Positions 48,906 to 61,762 of a stretch of DNA of 64,000 bases are shown here, piece by piece; the stretch's first letter is position 1; the number at the start of each line of letters is the position of its first letter. This DNA comes from Epiperipatus broadwayi (taxonomy: Eukaryota > Onychophora > Udeonychophora > Euonychophora > Peripatidae). The notes beneath the pieces were generated by a model that saw only the letters and a program-made list of their open reading frames with translations, searched no databases and was not told the origin of the DNA. The position numbers and the translations under genes are program-made. The stretch lies in contig JAQFVV010006255.1 in the NCBI GenBank assembly GCA_028023455.1, positions 6,742,501 through 6,806,500 on the forward strand, in the 5' to 3' direction.

Positions 48906-51900
48906 TATTATAATCACTTGTTCATATACATATATATTAATAATATTAACTAAAAAGCACTTCAAGAATAATATGAGTGCCTTGATATTGTAAAAGTTAG
49001 TAGCATTCAATATTTAACTGACAATTGTACATAAATTAATGAGATTTCTAGATAGAGTGTGAATTCACCATCTCTTTAATCATTATACCATTTTATAATT
49101 CTAAGTATGGCTTGAAACATGTATAAACAATAACTTTCAAACTTTTTTCAATAAATGTATGAAAAAAATGTTATCATATTTAAAATGGTGAATGGATGAT
49201 TACCTTTCTTAAAGTAAAATATTTTGTTCTTAGTATCTGTAAAGTGAAAAATATTTTTGTTTTTATGATAGCAGAGTTGTATTATTTGTGTATTGTTTAT
49301 TTTCAGTAGGCAAGATATATGTTTAATTTTATAATTGTTTCTAATGCATGTAGAATTTCTTTTTTTTTCATTTCAGAAATCTATATAGTTAAACTTGTGA
49401 TAAGTTTTTTTTTGTTTATTATTATTTTACATATTGGTTGATTAGTGAGTTTTAGCAGTCATGATTTTATGAATGAATCTCATGGCCAATGATAGGCAGC
49501 TAAAGAAAAGCAATGTTGTCAATGAATTATTGATAAAATATTAATTATACAAAACTTTAAAAATATTTGTAAAGTATTTGACAAATAGAATCATGTATTT
49601 TATATATAGAAATTATTGGAAATTATAATTTTAAGTAAAATTCATAGTATTTAAATACATATACTAAATCAACATTCCACATAAGAATTTAAAAGTCTTC
49701 TGTTTTGTTGATTTTTATGTTTGTTCTACAATTGTTATTGTTGTGTTAAAAATATTTAAAGTTATATTTTTATAAAATTTTTTGCAAATCATTGAATAAT
49801 GAATTTAAATTCAAGTTTGTTATGACTATTGATCACATTTTTTAAACAAATATATATATAATAATATGTAAAAAGAATATATTGATTTCCAAAATAATGG
49901 CCAGTATTTTGAATGTATATATTTTCATTCCAGATACGGTTTTATTAAAATATTTTTTTTATTTAAAGGGAATTATTAAATTAAACAATAATAACGTGAA
50001 AGCTAAAACATTTGACAGTTGCACCTTAAAAAAGCTTATGTGACAGCCAATCATATGTAATAATGATTGCTCAAGGAATTCTCAATTCAAAGACACAAGC
50101 CAGAAATATGAGAAAAAGATGGGAACCCACCTTCTTCTCTGCTTAAATTTATATATAAATAAGCCAGACTAAGAGCATGAAGCTTAAAACACCTTCACAT
50201 TTAATTCACCAAATATTATATATAAATAAACAACATGAAATCTTTTGATTTACTATGAAGCAATTTTCAAATCTAATGAAATGATAGTAACAAATGTAAA
50301 TATATGAAATTTATATAAATTTATGTAGAGAAGAAGGTGGGTCCCATCTTTTTTTTTTTTTTGTATTTCTGGCTTGTGTCTTTGAATTGAGAGTTCCACG
50401 TGCAGTCACATAAACATTTTTAAGGCGCAACTGTCAACGGTTTTAGCTTTTATGTTATTATTATTATATCATCTGCTTGCGCTTAATAAATTTCATATAT
50501 TTAAATTAAACAATAGATTTATAATATTTACCTTAGCACTTCCTGTTTAGGAAATATATTGATTCGTTTTTAGAAATAAAAAAATTTAGCCTTGAAATAG
50601 TTTTGAAAATAGGATGATCACTACATGAAACATCAAGAAAGTTTGTCTACTCTCAAAAATATACATAATATTTTTTTTTCTTTTGAAAGTCAGATATTAC
50701 CTTCTTAATTCAATATTATTTATCTATTTAAATGTCATTATGCATAGCAAATTATTTCTTTGCTTTTGTATGATATTATGTAAAAGATATTTTTAACTTT
50801 ATCCATTTTTAGTAAACGCATTTCTTTCATCCATAAGTTAAAAAATTCCTTATTCCTTCTATAAAAATTGTTTTAAATTGTGTAAACACTTTGCAATAAA
50901 TGTATAATATTCATGTCAATTGAAGTGTTACATGTCAATAATCAATTGATCCAAATTGTTTTTATCCTTCCCTAATGATTTATAAACTAAATAAATTTCA
51001 TAATAATTTAGACTTGCACACAAATGATAAAATTTATATTATATTTTCATTAATAAATTCAAAATTTTATTTACTTAATAAAATAAGCTGTACTTCATAT
51101 TGCAAATAGATACTACAATTTTTTGATTTACTTCATATGCTAGATCAGCACTCAATTTAAATTCACAAAAAATGTTTTTATGTAGATGGTACAAGATATT
51201 AATTCAATTTTTTTTCTTCATAAATATTAATTTTTTTAAAGCTGAGTAAAACAACAATTATAAATATTAAATAGGATTTCCTTGAGTCCAAGAATAGAAT
51301 GAAAAAAGAGTTTTGCTAATGTTATTTATCATTTTTTTAGCAGTTTTATTTCCCTAATTTTAATTATATTTAAAACATTTTTTTCTTTCATAAATAGTAA
51401 AAAAATTTTTACAGCCAAGTAAAGAAACTTAGCTACAAAAACTTACAACAACTAAAATACCAAAATGGCAAAATATTTTTCTATCATGTGTTAATTCAAA
51501 ACTTTTAATTAATTACAAAAAAAAAAAAACTGAAATACTGTAAACAAATACCAAACAATTCATAATTCCAATAGTACAATTAGAGAGTTATTAATAACTT
51601 GAAAACATATATGAAACTGTTTTTCTTAATATGATTCCAACATTATAAATAAAATTAAAAAAATTCTACAATAAAATTGTACCTAAAATTACTTAAAGCT
51701 TGTACAAACTTTTCTATTCAGAAACAGATAACAAAAAAACTAACCTATGTGAAAAGCATTTTTTTTCTACCAAATATAAATAAATTATAAGAGACAACTT
51801 TTTTTATTATTAATTTGTACATTAATCTATTTTAAAATGAAAACTAATATTATTATATTTTGATTAAAACAGAGCAGTATAAAAGTAATTATTTCATTTA

Positions 51901-52811
51901 TAAAGAAGTTCTTTTTAGCATTATTGGTCACAAGAAAAATAATTTTTCAAATACAAAAATTTTTACTGTAAAGGAGTTCAATTTAACATGTTTGATCACA
52001 AAAAATGAAGTTTTTAAAATACAAAATTTTTATCTTTTTTTGTTTTGTTTCTTTAAGTGGCCTATAATTGACATTGGAGCCTTTTATTTGTATAAGAAGA
52101 AACGTATAAATAACGTTTATGTATCTGTACATAAAGTCATTTAAAAATATACGAGGCAGATTTCTGTTGAATATGAATATATAAATTGTTTGATTTTTTT
52201 TTTTTTTTTTAAGAATTGTAAATCAGATTTCTTTAGATAATAAGAATCCTGAGCAATGTTCCACAAATTTAAGATGAATAAAGAAACTTAGCTGTTTAAA
52301 AATCTACAATAATTAAAACAGTGGTTTTATCAATAATTACGTAGATGCAGATGCGTAGATAAACAACATATCTAAATCTCTTTTCTTAATATGTTTATAG
52401 CTTTTTTTTATCTCATTTATAATCAATCAATAAATAATATGCTAATAAAAATAAATCTTAATTAAGATATTTAAAGTAAAACAAGTATTTATATATTTAT
52501 TCGTTCGGTGATAAAAGTTTCCGGCACAAACAAAAAAAAAAAAACCAATTAAACACATTTACAATCTTTTAAAAGGAAACGAATTAATTTTATCAGTGTA
52601 TATTAGATAATATTCCAATGAGGACAAAGTTATTAGTCAAAATGTTGGTTTTGCGGCCAAAGAATGGCGATGTTTCATTCATGATTATTAAAAGACAGTA
52701 ACCATTCATAATGGAATGTGATTCGATATAAGAAAGTCCACAGCAGTGATGCTAAGAAACAATATTTTATAAAGGACAAAATTGCACGGTTAAATATATG
52801 TACATAGTCAA
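48906..52811. other. Intergenic, AT-rich
   Basis: Apart from the foldback at 49986-50466 I see no gene. A 94-codon frame at 51860-52144 is built of low-complexity Lys/Phe/Asn codons and has no domain signature. Confidence 0.5.
49986..50466. mobile_element. Foldback element with arms of about 140-150 bp
   Basis: The left arm (49986-50137) is inverted at 50327-50466. Shared words include GACAGTTGC, TTCAAAGACACAAGCCAGAA and GAGAAGAAGGTGGG (in complement). The loop is 190 bp and AT-rich. Outer ends are ATAATAAC... with no clear target duplication. It is a non-autonomous DNA element of unknown superfamily. Confidence 0.75.
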
Positions 52812-52880
52812 GCGTTGGTGGCCTAGCGGTTAGCATAGCTGCTTCCAGCAGCTGGCCCGGGTTCGCTTCCCGGTCAACGC
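52812..52880 (+). tRNA. tRNA-Gly(UCC)-like sequence with 5-nt anticodon loop, probable pseudogene
   Basis: A full cloverleaf can be drawn. Acceptor stem GCGTTGG pairs with TCAACGC (one G-U). The D arm has the GCGGTTAGC type. The anticodon stem is GCTGC/GCAGC and the T arm CCGGGTTCGCTTCCCGG is intact, so A and B boxes look usable. Against a normal metazoan tRNA-Gly(UCC), the anticodon loop is TTCCA, five bases rather than seven: one base is lost on each side of the TCC anticodon. Length is 69 instead of about 71-72. There is no T4 terminator directly after it. It is either a pseudogene or a tRNA-derived SINE head; no SINE body is apparent. Confidence 0.7.
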
Positions 52881-53939
52881 TTTGACATATAATATATATA
52901 TTGGTTTGATTACCACTTGTAATAAGTTTAGATTATTAAAAATTTACTTATTGGAAGATCATTTCTCGCAAAAAAAAAAACGTAAATGTGTGTTTGTTTC
53001 ATTTCCATTAAATAAAGTTATAGGTGGCCATTTTTCAAAATAAAAAATATTAATAAGTTTAGATGTGGACAATAATTTCTCACAAAAAAATGTAAATGCG
53101 TGTTAATAGACATTTGTATCATTCCAGTAAATAAAGTTATAGATTATCATTTCTTCACATAAATATTGCCAAACTAATACATATGTGAAAACTCACCATT
53201 GAATTAATATGTAAGTACCAAACATAATAAATAAGATTAGTTTTAAAATTGAGATAGTATTATTATAAATGATGTATAATTATTTATTTTAACTAATATT
53301 TTAATCATATCGCTTAAATATATCTTTTGTTTCTAATTTTTTATTATTAATATTGTTAGAGTATGATCACTTTTGATGAATACAAAAATACATACAATTT
53401 ATTAACCTAATCAATATAGTTATTTTTTTATTAACACTTTGATTCATCCATTGTAAAAATACAATACATTTCAAAATTATTTTTTCAAAGCTGATTTTTT
53501 TATTTTCTGAAAAAATAAGAACTATGTGTGTGCGTACTTGTATGTGTATATGTATGTTGTTTGCATTTTGCGTTAATTTGTAAAAATAATTCCATTTCAG
53601 CATCTCATCTGTTCTAGACTAGAATACCAGGCCAAAACACAAAATAAACATTTATATAAATGTAATCAAACTGTATCTTAGAAAAGGATAATATCTTTCT
53701 AGTCTAGTCAGAGTTCCAGTGGAGAAATAGCATGTGTTTAAATTCAAGAGGTGTAATGCATTCAAGCACTTATACTCATTGTGGTGAGATAGAAATTCCA
53801 TACTAATTACATATCATCTCAGCTGGTATTGCATAGTAGTAAATAAATATAAAGTTATCAAATATTACAGTTATAAAAAAGAACAATTTATGTAAAAAAA
53901 AAAAAAAGTTAGCAAAACAAGAGAAGTAAAAAAAAAATC

Positions 53940-53957
53940 ATGTATTACCTATTAATA
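53940..53957. repeat. 18-bp direct repeat flanking a foldback, left copy
   Basis: ATGTATTACCTATTAATA, repeated exactly at 54261-54278. It overlaps the start of the left foldback arm slightly. Confidence 0.7.
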
Positions 53958-54230
53958 TTAATATCATCTATATTCTTTATTCCTTTTTACAATGCTTTTT
54001 TATTACCCATTATTGACAGTTTCGATTGCCCCAGCAATCTTATTTAGAACTTCTACTTATATTTCCAAATATTAACTGCTAAATTCAAACTTTTAAAATT
54101 TTTTGTTTCTAATTTAGCAGTTAAGATTTGGAAATACAAGCAGAAGTTCTGAAGACGATTGCTGGGACAATCGAAACTGTCAATAGTGGGTTGTAAAAAG
54201 TAATAAAGAATATAAATGATATTAATATTA
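53954..54230. mobile_element. Foldback element with arms of about 120-130 bp
   Basis: Left arm 53954-54085, right arm 54111-54230, loop only 25 bp. Shared words include TTGACAGTTTCGATTG, CCCAGCAATC and ATTAACTGCTAAATT (in complement). A transcript would form a long hairpin. An exact 18-bp direct repeat surrounds it at a short distance. Confidence 0.75.
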
Positions 54231-54260
54231 TATGGATTTGGCAATGCAGTAAGAAAGATA

Positions 54261-54278
54261 ATGTATTACCTATTAATA
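54261..54278. repeat. 18-bp direct repeat flanking a foldback, right copy
   Basis: Exact match to 53940-53957. It lies 30 bp outside the right arm, while the left copy abuts the left arm. Confidence 0.7.
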
Positions 54279-55439
54279 ACACATTTTTTTAGTATATGTG
54301 TTTATAATCATTTCATTGAATAGATTGCCCTGGGTAATTGTTGCAATCTTAGAATGACAAACTCTATGAATGACTTCCAACTCTGTTACTTCTGCTGCTG
54401 GAACTTCGAAAAGAGCCCAAGAAATAAACATTTAGTTTTTTTTTATTAAACAAACTCAGCATGTTCTTTTAATAAATTTGAAGGTTATAATTTAAAACTA
54501 TAGAAGTAGGTCATTTATTATTTTTGTTCAAAAGCAAAATTAATGAAAGTCGAATTGATGGACATGATCTTCAAAATAGAATGTTTGATAATTTAATATA
54601 AATATAGAAACAGAACTGTAGAGAGTATCTTTTTTAAAAAAAATTTATTTAAGGCTTTTGATTAACTTTTTTTCAGGAAATTTATTTGTCATCTCATTAT
54701 TTATGCACATGTAAAATAAGACATTTTAAAAACAATATCCACAAAGATAATTATTGTGGGTATATTTCAGTAATCTAGTCATTTACGTAATTGCTTGCAG
54801 AAGTTCTGAATATATATATATGTTTATTTTTTCAGTTATTTTATTAACATTTTTAATTTGTTAATGTTTCATTTTGAAGGTTTTTTTTTTTTTCAATTAT
54901 TGTGTTGTTGTTTTTTATTTTTAATTGTTGTTGTTAAATGATATGTGAAATAGCTTGTAATAATTGTATTTTAAATTTTTTTTAAATATATTAATGCTAA
55001 TTCAATTCTTTATTAATTTTTAAGTATTAAAAAATGTGATAAAAATATTTTTAAAGATCTTGAAAAAACTAACAAATGATTATTTTTCTAAAAAGGAAAT
55101 CATTTTTAAGATGTCCATTTATTTTCAAACAAACTAAATATTTTTAATTTTCCAAGTGTAAAAACATTATTGATAAAATAAAAATACACAAAGGTGAATT
55201 TGAATCAGGTTAGATTAAACTGAACGAAGTGCAATATATGTATGTAAATAATTAAGATTTGAAAGATTGTGTAAAAAGAATGTTCTGTAATATTTTGTTA
55301 AATAAAATTGTATATTTCAAAAATTAAAAGATTATAATCTCAAAAAAAAGTTTTTTTATTATTTTACATTATGGAAAATATGTGTACTATTATATTTACA
55401 CTAGTCATATCTCCTGATATATATACACATCATGTTCAT

Positions 55440-55590
55440 CTAAATACATATATATCAAGTATCAATCTTTACTATCTATATAAACATAATAGACTATGGA
55501 TAAAGATGGGTGTTGACCTTTATCACAATAAAAATGGTTGCTTTGACAACAGATTGAGACTTTTATTATTGTTTGGTATTATATAGGGCA
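55440..55590 (+). repeat. Dispersed repeat, copy 2 (partner at 16990)
   Basis: Contains TATCAATCTTTACTATCTAT, TAGACTATGGATAAA and GTTGCTTTGACAACAG, collinear with 16990-17120. Confidence 0.5.
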
Positions 55591-56449
55591 AACTTTTTTC
55601 ATGTATATATTTATATACATACATAAATGTCCCCAAAAAAAATCTATTCATTTAAAAAAAACTTTTTTAAAATTTTGTCAAATAGATTATTTTTAAAACT
55701 CAATTTTAATTATATATTTGACTTTAAATATAATCTTTTTATTGTTTTATATCTGCTTAAGGATCATGCGCCATATTGAATTTTTTTAAAAACTGACCTG
55801 AGACACAATTTTCACAATAACTTCAGTTTTAGTAATGTTAGAGCAAAAAAATTTACATTGATAGAAACTAGAAAAACTAAGGAAAACAATAAGCATAAAA
55901 TAAATAGTGATAAAAAATAAAGAAAAAAAGAAATTTTCACATCCGAAATAATTATTATTTTATTGTTTGTTCATAATTTGGAAATTATCATTAACTAAAG
56001 TTCAAATTATATCTTCAGTGATAATTTCTTTGTATTCCTCACAAAATTATCTTTAAAAATATATATAATATGTCTTATTTGAGATAATCCATAGCTTTAG
56101 AACTTGCAGTAATAGGAGGATAAGACTTCTTCATTTTGTTCTTAGATCCCAAAGTTGCAAAACTTCAAGGTGTCTGGAAGAAAAACATTCTCCCTAATAA
56201 AATATAAAAAAAAATTAGAATTCTATCAGAATGTAAAAATAATAAAACAAGTGTAGATATTACTACTTATCTCTATAAATTATTTTGATTTTAGACTTTG
56301 GATAAACCAACCTTATTCATAACATCATCATACTGAATAATCATTACCAATACAGAAAACAATTTGCAAATTTAGAATATGAGAAGTCAAAGATTACTAA
56401 GAAAGTTCTAAAGGCACATATACATAAAAAAAAAATGTTTATATTCTAC

Positions 56450-56480
56450 CTCTTTCAGGATGTCTTCCAGAGAAGCATAC
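56450..56480 (-). other. Putative 31-nt micro-exon
   Basis: It has a consensus acceptor (AACAG|G) and donor (GAG|GTAGAA). Its phase completes the split Gly codon of the preceding exon and gives Y-A-S-L-E-D-I-L-K-E with no stop. It belongs to the frame-broken minus-strand gene at 56165-57393. Confidence 0.45.
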
Positions 56481-56597
56481 CTGTTCATATTATCTAATAT
56501 AAATATACAAAATATTAAATATTTCATATTATTCAATATTATTATTAATAAAAGATAAATCATTCCAGATCTTGTTTACCAATTGGCAAAAGTAATC

Positions 56598-56722
56598 AGT
56601 AAAACAAAAACTACATTCGTAAAACAAAAATAATAAAAACTACGTTAGTCAAACAAAAAAACTAAGTTAGTAAAACAAAAATAATAAAAACTAAGTTTGT
56701 AAACCAAAAACAATAAAAACTG
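56598..56722. repeat. Short tandem repeat, unit about 33-35 bp
   Basis: Four diverged units built on AAAACAAAAATAATAAAAAC followed by TACGTTAGT or TAAGTTAGT. A-rich minisatellite. Confidence 0.75.
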
Positions 56723-59700
56723 CAATCTCTCTGTGCATCTGATATGCAGCTTTGAAATTAACATTGCATTTTTCTATAGTAGGTCAAATTTTATAAATAC
56801 GATCAAATTTTGCATTTTTTTTGTTCCGAATTTTTTTATTATATTACCAAAATATGGCATATTTATTCGTTACTTCAATAATTTTTACACACCTAAGATA
56901 TAAAAGAAATCTAAGATAGAATACTCACCCACAGTCAAATATTTCCAACTTGTCCTGTAGTAACATTCGAAGGCATATTAGAAGCACTAGTTGTTGGGCT
57001 GCTTTACTCCTATTGTCCAGAACAACATTTTTATTTTTTCTTCGCCTTTTTGCTGGTAAAGTGGTTGCTTATTCTTCTTTGGATGATGATGTGAAGTATT
57101 CCTGTAGATCGCTGTATATAGACTATCATTGGAATCAAATAGTTTAGGAATTTCAAATTCGTCGAGGCTGAAAGAATCCGTTTCTGCATTGATATCTGCC
57201 TATTACTTTCTTTGTGTCGTTTTGTCTCCATGTAATCTAAAAAACTGAGAAAAAATTGACCTTCCTCGGAAAAAAATTAATAAAACCTTTATTTTTTGTC
57301 ATAGAAAAAAATGGCAACTACCTACAGAAATAACGAAAGAAGACGCAAAGAACTGCGGTATTCCCGTATATGTAGTCCTCTTAGTTTTTCCATAATTATG
57401 AAAAGAAAACCAAACTTCAATGAATTACAAATGGTCAGCTGAAAACACCGAAGCAGATATACATATATATTAAGCAATAGAATATAAACAACAATCAAAA
57501 ATAAAATTTAATTATTTCTAAAATTATAATAAAGTACCAAAAAAATTATATATGAATGAAGAGATATCATGTCTGAATTTCCAAATAGTTTAGAAAGGCA
57601 GACGATAATTTTATTTTATTTAAGTTCCAAAAATGATTACAACAAAACAACTTTAAATTTGATAAATGTAAGCTTCAATTATAAACCCATAACAATAATA
57701 TAGTACTTCAGGATTAGCACTGCTATAACATAATCATCTAGAAATAATTATTCTAACACTTGAGATTTGTTTTGTTTTTTTAAATATTAGCAAACTTTAT
57801 ATTTAAAAAATGAGTTTTTGAATTTAACTTTTAAAAAAGTTATTATAAATACTATATAAATAAAATATTTTTGGATGAAAAGATTAGTAAACAAAAGCAA
57901 TTTTCAAAGTTCGGTTTATTTAATTCAAATCTTTTATTTATATCATATAATTTTTTCAAATTAACTTGAATTCAAAAACTCATTTTTAAAATATAAAGTT
58001 TTCTAAATCTAAAGTGATATTTCCCAACCAATGAAAATATGATTGTTTTAATGACAAAAGAATAGATGAAAATGATAATCATTCTGAAATATAAAGTACT
58101 TAATATTGTTTAAATCCTTCAATAAAATACTAGTAATATTTAATAAAATTACAAATAAAGTTCAATAATGAGTAAAAATGTTATTTTTTTTATAAAAAAA
58201 ATATATAGTTATATAAATTTAAAAGAGACTTATTTATTATCTTTTGTCATCGTTTAATTTAATCCCAACAAATATTAGATTGCTTTTGATATCAATCACT
58301 TTTATACCTACAAAAAAAATTTATTGTAATGTATGGCCTTTACATTTAGAGACCTATTTTTGACATTTCACATAAAGATAATAGATTTTTATTATCTATT
58401 ATGAATATTTTTCTGAAGTATCTCCAATTACAATAACCCAAAATTTGAAGTTCAAAAAAATATTTTATGTTGCATTTGGAGTCCACCTTCGTTTTGTTGG
58501 CACAAATATTTTGTACCTACAAAATACATTTATTACTATACTGCCATATGGCATCTATATTTATATTTTTGTCTCGTTGGTACTACTCAGTCAATGTTTA
58601 CATATTACTGCATGTATTTGTCATTCACTAATAATTATTTTGTATGTTTCTAAACAAGTGAACTTTATCAATTCTTATATTCCTTTAAAATTTTTTTAGA
58701 AATTATCAATTTTACTTGTAAACAATGTTGTTGTTGTTTTTTAAATTAAAAGTAAATACATTACAATTTACTCAAGAGGAAGCACTTTTATACTCTAATG
58801 AATGATATTAATCAAATAAAGAATATGAGTGGAGCATTATTAAATAGGATGATTTAAGTACAATATTTATGGAGAATTTATATTGGCAAGGTAGAATCTG
58901 AAGTATATTATGATATGTGTTGATAGATGAAGAGGAATTAGAAATGTTAAAATGTATTACAAAGTGTTTAATGAGGGGAAAAAGATATAATAGTGATTAA
59001 AATTTTATGTTGGTAGAATTACAGGATCTGAAAAACTAAAAGTGAAATTTATAGAATAGTTGAAAAATATAGATGGAAATTAAGCATTGAAGTTAAATGA
59101 GATTTAATAGTATATTGGAAACAATGATGAAAGATAGTTGCTTTAAAAGTTATGAAAAGTGGAATGATATGGAGATGGAGATTACAAATAAATATTTTTA
59201 AAAAAACTAATATGGTTAATAAAGGAAAATGGAGTGAAAAAACTAATGTAAAAAAAGGGGGGGATACACATAGAAATTATAAAGAGACTATTAAGAAGAA
59301 AATGCAAAAAGAGAAATTAGTCGGTTAATATAGCTATTTTAAAAAAAAAACAGAATTCAGACAGAAATAGGGTGAACTTAGTAAAAAATTAATGAAAAAA
59401 ATTAACAGTATGGAAAAAAAGTATTGTGAATTTTTTTTTTTACAGATATATGAAGAAAAGAAATGGATGTAATATTATTAAATGTGAAAAAAGGATATGG
59501 AAAAAACATTTAATACATTTATAATAAAAACTTAATGAATATGATAAGAGAATGTGATTGATTAAGAGTTTAATGTTTGAAAAAATGATAGAGAGACAGG
59601 TACAGAATTAAATAAAACAATAGAAAGACTGATTAAAAAGAAAAAGCAAAAAGATTAGATGATATGGCATTTAAATGGTTGTAGATGTGGGAAAGTCTAA

Positions 59701-60627
59701 AAGGAAGTTTTAATAAAATTATAATTGATAATTAGATTTGTGGTGAATGGGAAGTTTTGAGAATTACATTACTGTGAAAAAGATTTTAGATTGTTATCTA
59801 ACTAGATCAGTAGGAATAATTTCCATAGTTATGAATTATTTACATATATCTAAATGGATAGAATTGGAACTTGATGAAAGAAATTAAATTTTTGGGGAGT
59901 TCTATAGAAATGCATTTTTAGATATAGAAAAAGATTATAGTAAAAAGAAATAGACTGTTATGAAGCTTTTAAAATATGGAAATAGATTTAGGATTGTTAA
60001 AAATGATTAAGAACTTTAAAAGATGATTTTTATATATATTATGGGGATGTAAAATAAATAGAAGTTAAAAATAAATTGGAATGTTCGTTATCAATTTTAT
60101 TATTTATTTGTTTCTAAGAGATTTAGATGTTTAGAAAGATAAAGATTCCTATAATTAAAAACAAGGAAATATATCATGTGTCAATTCTTTTTTGTTGTTG
60201 CTGATAATGAATTTTAGTTTAGAAGATATGAAATTGTTATTAGAAAACTAGGTAGATGCAAGAAGAAATATAAAAATTAAATTCAGTAAAGAAAAATCTA
60301 AGATTTTAGAGTTTATGGATAGACAAAACTAAAGAATGGAAAATGGAGAGCCATTTGTAATGAACAGATGGAGAAATACACATTATACCTACTTCAGTAA
60401 TTTGGTAAAAGGAATTATGAAGAAAATCAAGAATTAGAGTTGAAAAAAAGAATGAATTCAATTAAAAATCTGGCATGTTTCTCAGATAATAAATATAAGA
60501 TATAAAAATTATTTAAAAAATAATGATGTTGTCCATCTTAATATTTGGAAAGAATGTTGTTTGCATTGGCTAGGAAAATCAAAAGTTTTCAGATAGAATA
60601 TAAAGAGAAAAAGTATATTTGCATTTA

Positions 60628-60806
60628 CAATTTATCCAAACCACTTCGAACACTTTTTAGCAAAACTTTATTTGTACATATATACATAGACCTATGTTTT
60701 GACTGGATCTGAAGAAGACTGCAGGACAGTCAAAATATAGGTATATGTATATATGCACAAATAAACAGCTTTTCTAAAAAGTGTTCAAAGTGGTTTGGAT
60801 AAATTG
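60628..60806. mobile_element. Tc1/mariner-type MITE, 179 bp, nearly all inverted repeat
   Basis: The ends CAATTTATCCAAACCACTT and complement AAGTGGTTTGGATAAATTG (one mismatch further in) sit between TA dinucleotides at 60626-60627 and 60807-60808. The inverted arms are about 80 bp each and include AACACTTTTTAG and CATATATACATA. It is inserted in the LINE relic. The centre has GAAGAAGACTGCAGGACAGT. Confidence 0.75.
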
Positions 60807-61066
60807 TATTTATAGGATACTACAGCAAAATAAAGAAAAGTGTGATTTTGGTAATATATATGCATTTGATGATAAATTGTAGATAAATAATTTATTTGCA
60901 TGTACTTGTATATGAAATAAAATAAATGTGTAATCAATGTATTACAGAGTATATAATTATGAAAAATATGAAAAGAGAATAGATAAACTGATTGGAGAAA
61001 AAGAAATCAAGTTATAGAAAATTAATATGAAAAAAAAGTTTTTGAATTATTTAAAATTAAAAATTA

Positions 61067-61079
61067 TATAAAAAGATAT
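61067..61079. repeat. Target-site duplication, left, hammerhead element copy B
   Basis: TATAAAAAGATAT (13 bp), repeated exactly at 61907-61919. Confidence 0.8.
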
Positions 61080-61235
61080 ATAATATATAGGGGATATGAG
61101 CACAGACTTTCACATGACCCACCCCTCTCCATACTATCTCATAACACTGAAACACTTGAAGCCTGTCCATTAAAGTATGAAGTTTGGCTATCTTAATATA
61201 TATCTGAGCACTTATAGCATATATGGGTGGAGATG

Positions 61236-61294
61236 GTAATCTGGACCAACTGATGATTGCTGGTTTAGCATGAAATATATATATTGGTGATTAT
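61236..61294 (+). ncRNA. Hammerhead ribozyme motif, type I, upstream unit of copy B
   Basis: CTGATGA at 61250-61256 and GAAA at 61272-61275. Stem I is CCAA/TTGG plus outer GTAATC/GATTAT; stem II is TGCT/AGCA with a GGTTT loop; stem III is a run of AT. The predicted cleavage is after A at 61283. Confidence 0.72.
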
Positions 61295-61703
61295 TTATCT
61301 TTTCAACATATATGTGTTCAAGTGTTATGAGATAGTGTGGAAAATAGTGGGTCATGTGAAAGTCTGTGCTCATATACCCTATATATTACATATATAGACA
61401 CAGGTATATAATAAACCTGTGTGTTTCAGTTATTACATAGTAGAGGTGTCTGCCCATCCCTTGTATATGTATTAAATGGATTATGTCCTGTACATGAGGG
61501 GCAGACTGACCTTAGGTCTCAACATGGGTGTGACAAGAATCTCAGCCTTAGGGTGGCCTTTGAGTGTTCCATCGTCAGATTTTCAATTGAATGGACGGTT
61601 AAAGAGTTGTAGTGTGGAGTAGATTGAAGCTTGTCCATTAAAGTATGAAGTTTGGCTATCTTAATGTATATCTGAGCACTTATAGAATATATGTGTGGAG
61701 ATG

Positions 61704-61762
61704 GTAATCTGGACCAACTGATGATTGCTGGTTTAGCATGAAATATGTATATTGATGATTAT
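61704..61762 (+). ncRNA. Hammerhead ribozyme motif, type I, downstream unit of copy B
   Basis: CTGATGA at 61718-61724 and GAAA at 61740-61743. It has the same fold as the upstream unit except that one inner stem I pair is lost (TTGA instead of TTGG). The predicted cleavage is after A at 61751. A transcript cut at both sites would release a 468-nt monomer. Confidence 0.7.

Larger units (their letters stand above)
52881..56164. other. Intergenic, AT-rich
   Basis: Contains the foldback at 53.95-54.23 kb with flanking direct repeats and a dispersed repeat copy at 55.4 kb. No coding exon is seen. Confidence 0.5.
56165..57393 (-). pseudogene. Minus-strand gene remnant, frame-broken but with splice sites
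   Basis: Pieces in order on the minus strand. First, ATG at 57393 reading M-E-K-L-R-G-L-H-I-R-E-Y, to a donor near 57322. Next, an exon from 57236 (after TTTTTTAG) to 56929, ending TGTGG|GTGAGT. Then a 31-nt micro-exon 56480-56450 (AACAG|G...GAG|GTAGAA). Last, an exon from 56173 (CTTCCAG|ACACCTTGA), which stops after two codons. The second exon's end reads L-D-N-R-S-K-A-A-Q-Q-L-V-L-L and the micro-exon joins in perfect phase as C-G-Y-A-S-L-E-D-I-L-K-E. However, coherent protein in exon 2 jumps between three frames, with one TAA, and the first junction is out of phase. So this is either a decayed gene or a gene hit by assembly indels. I do not recognise the protein. Confidence 0.4.

Noticed and set aside
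51860-52144. 94-residue plus-strand ORF
   Set aside because: Lys/Phe/Asn-rich low complexity in AT-rich intergenic DNA, with no motif, promoter or splice site.
56950-57147. 65-residue plus-strand ORF
   Set aside because: Antisense to the minus-strand exon pieces, whose splice signals and phase are better supported.
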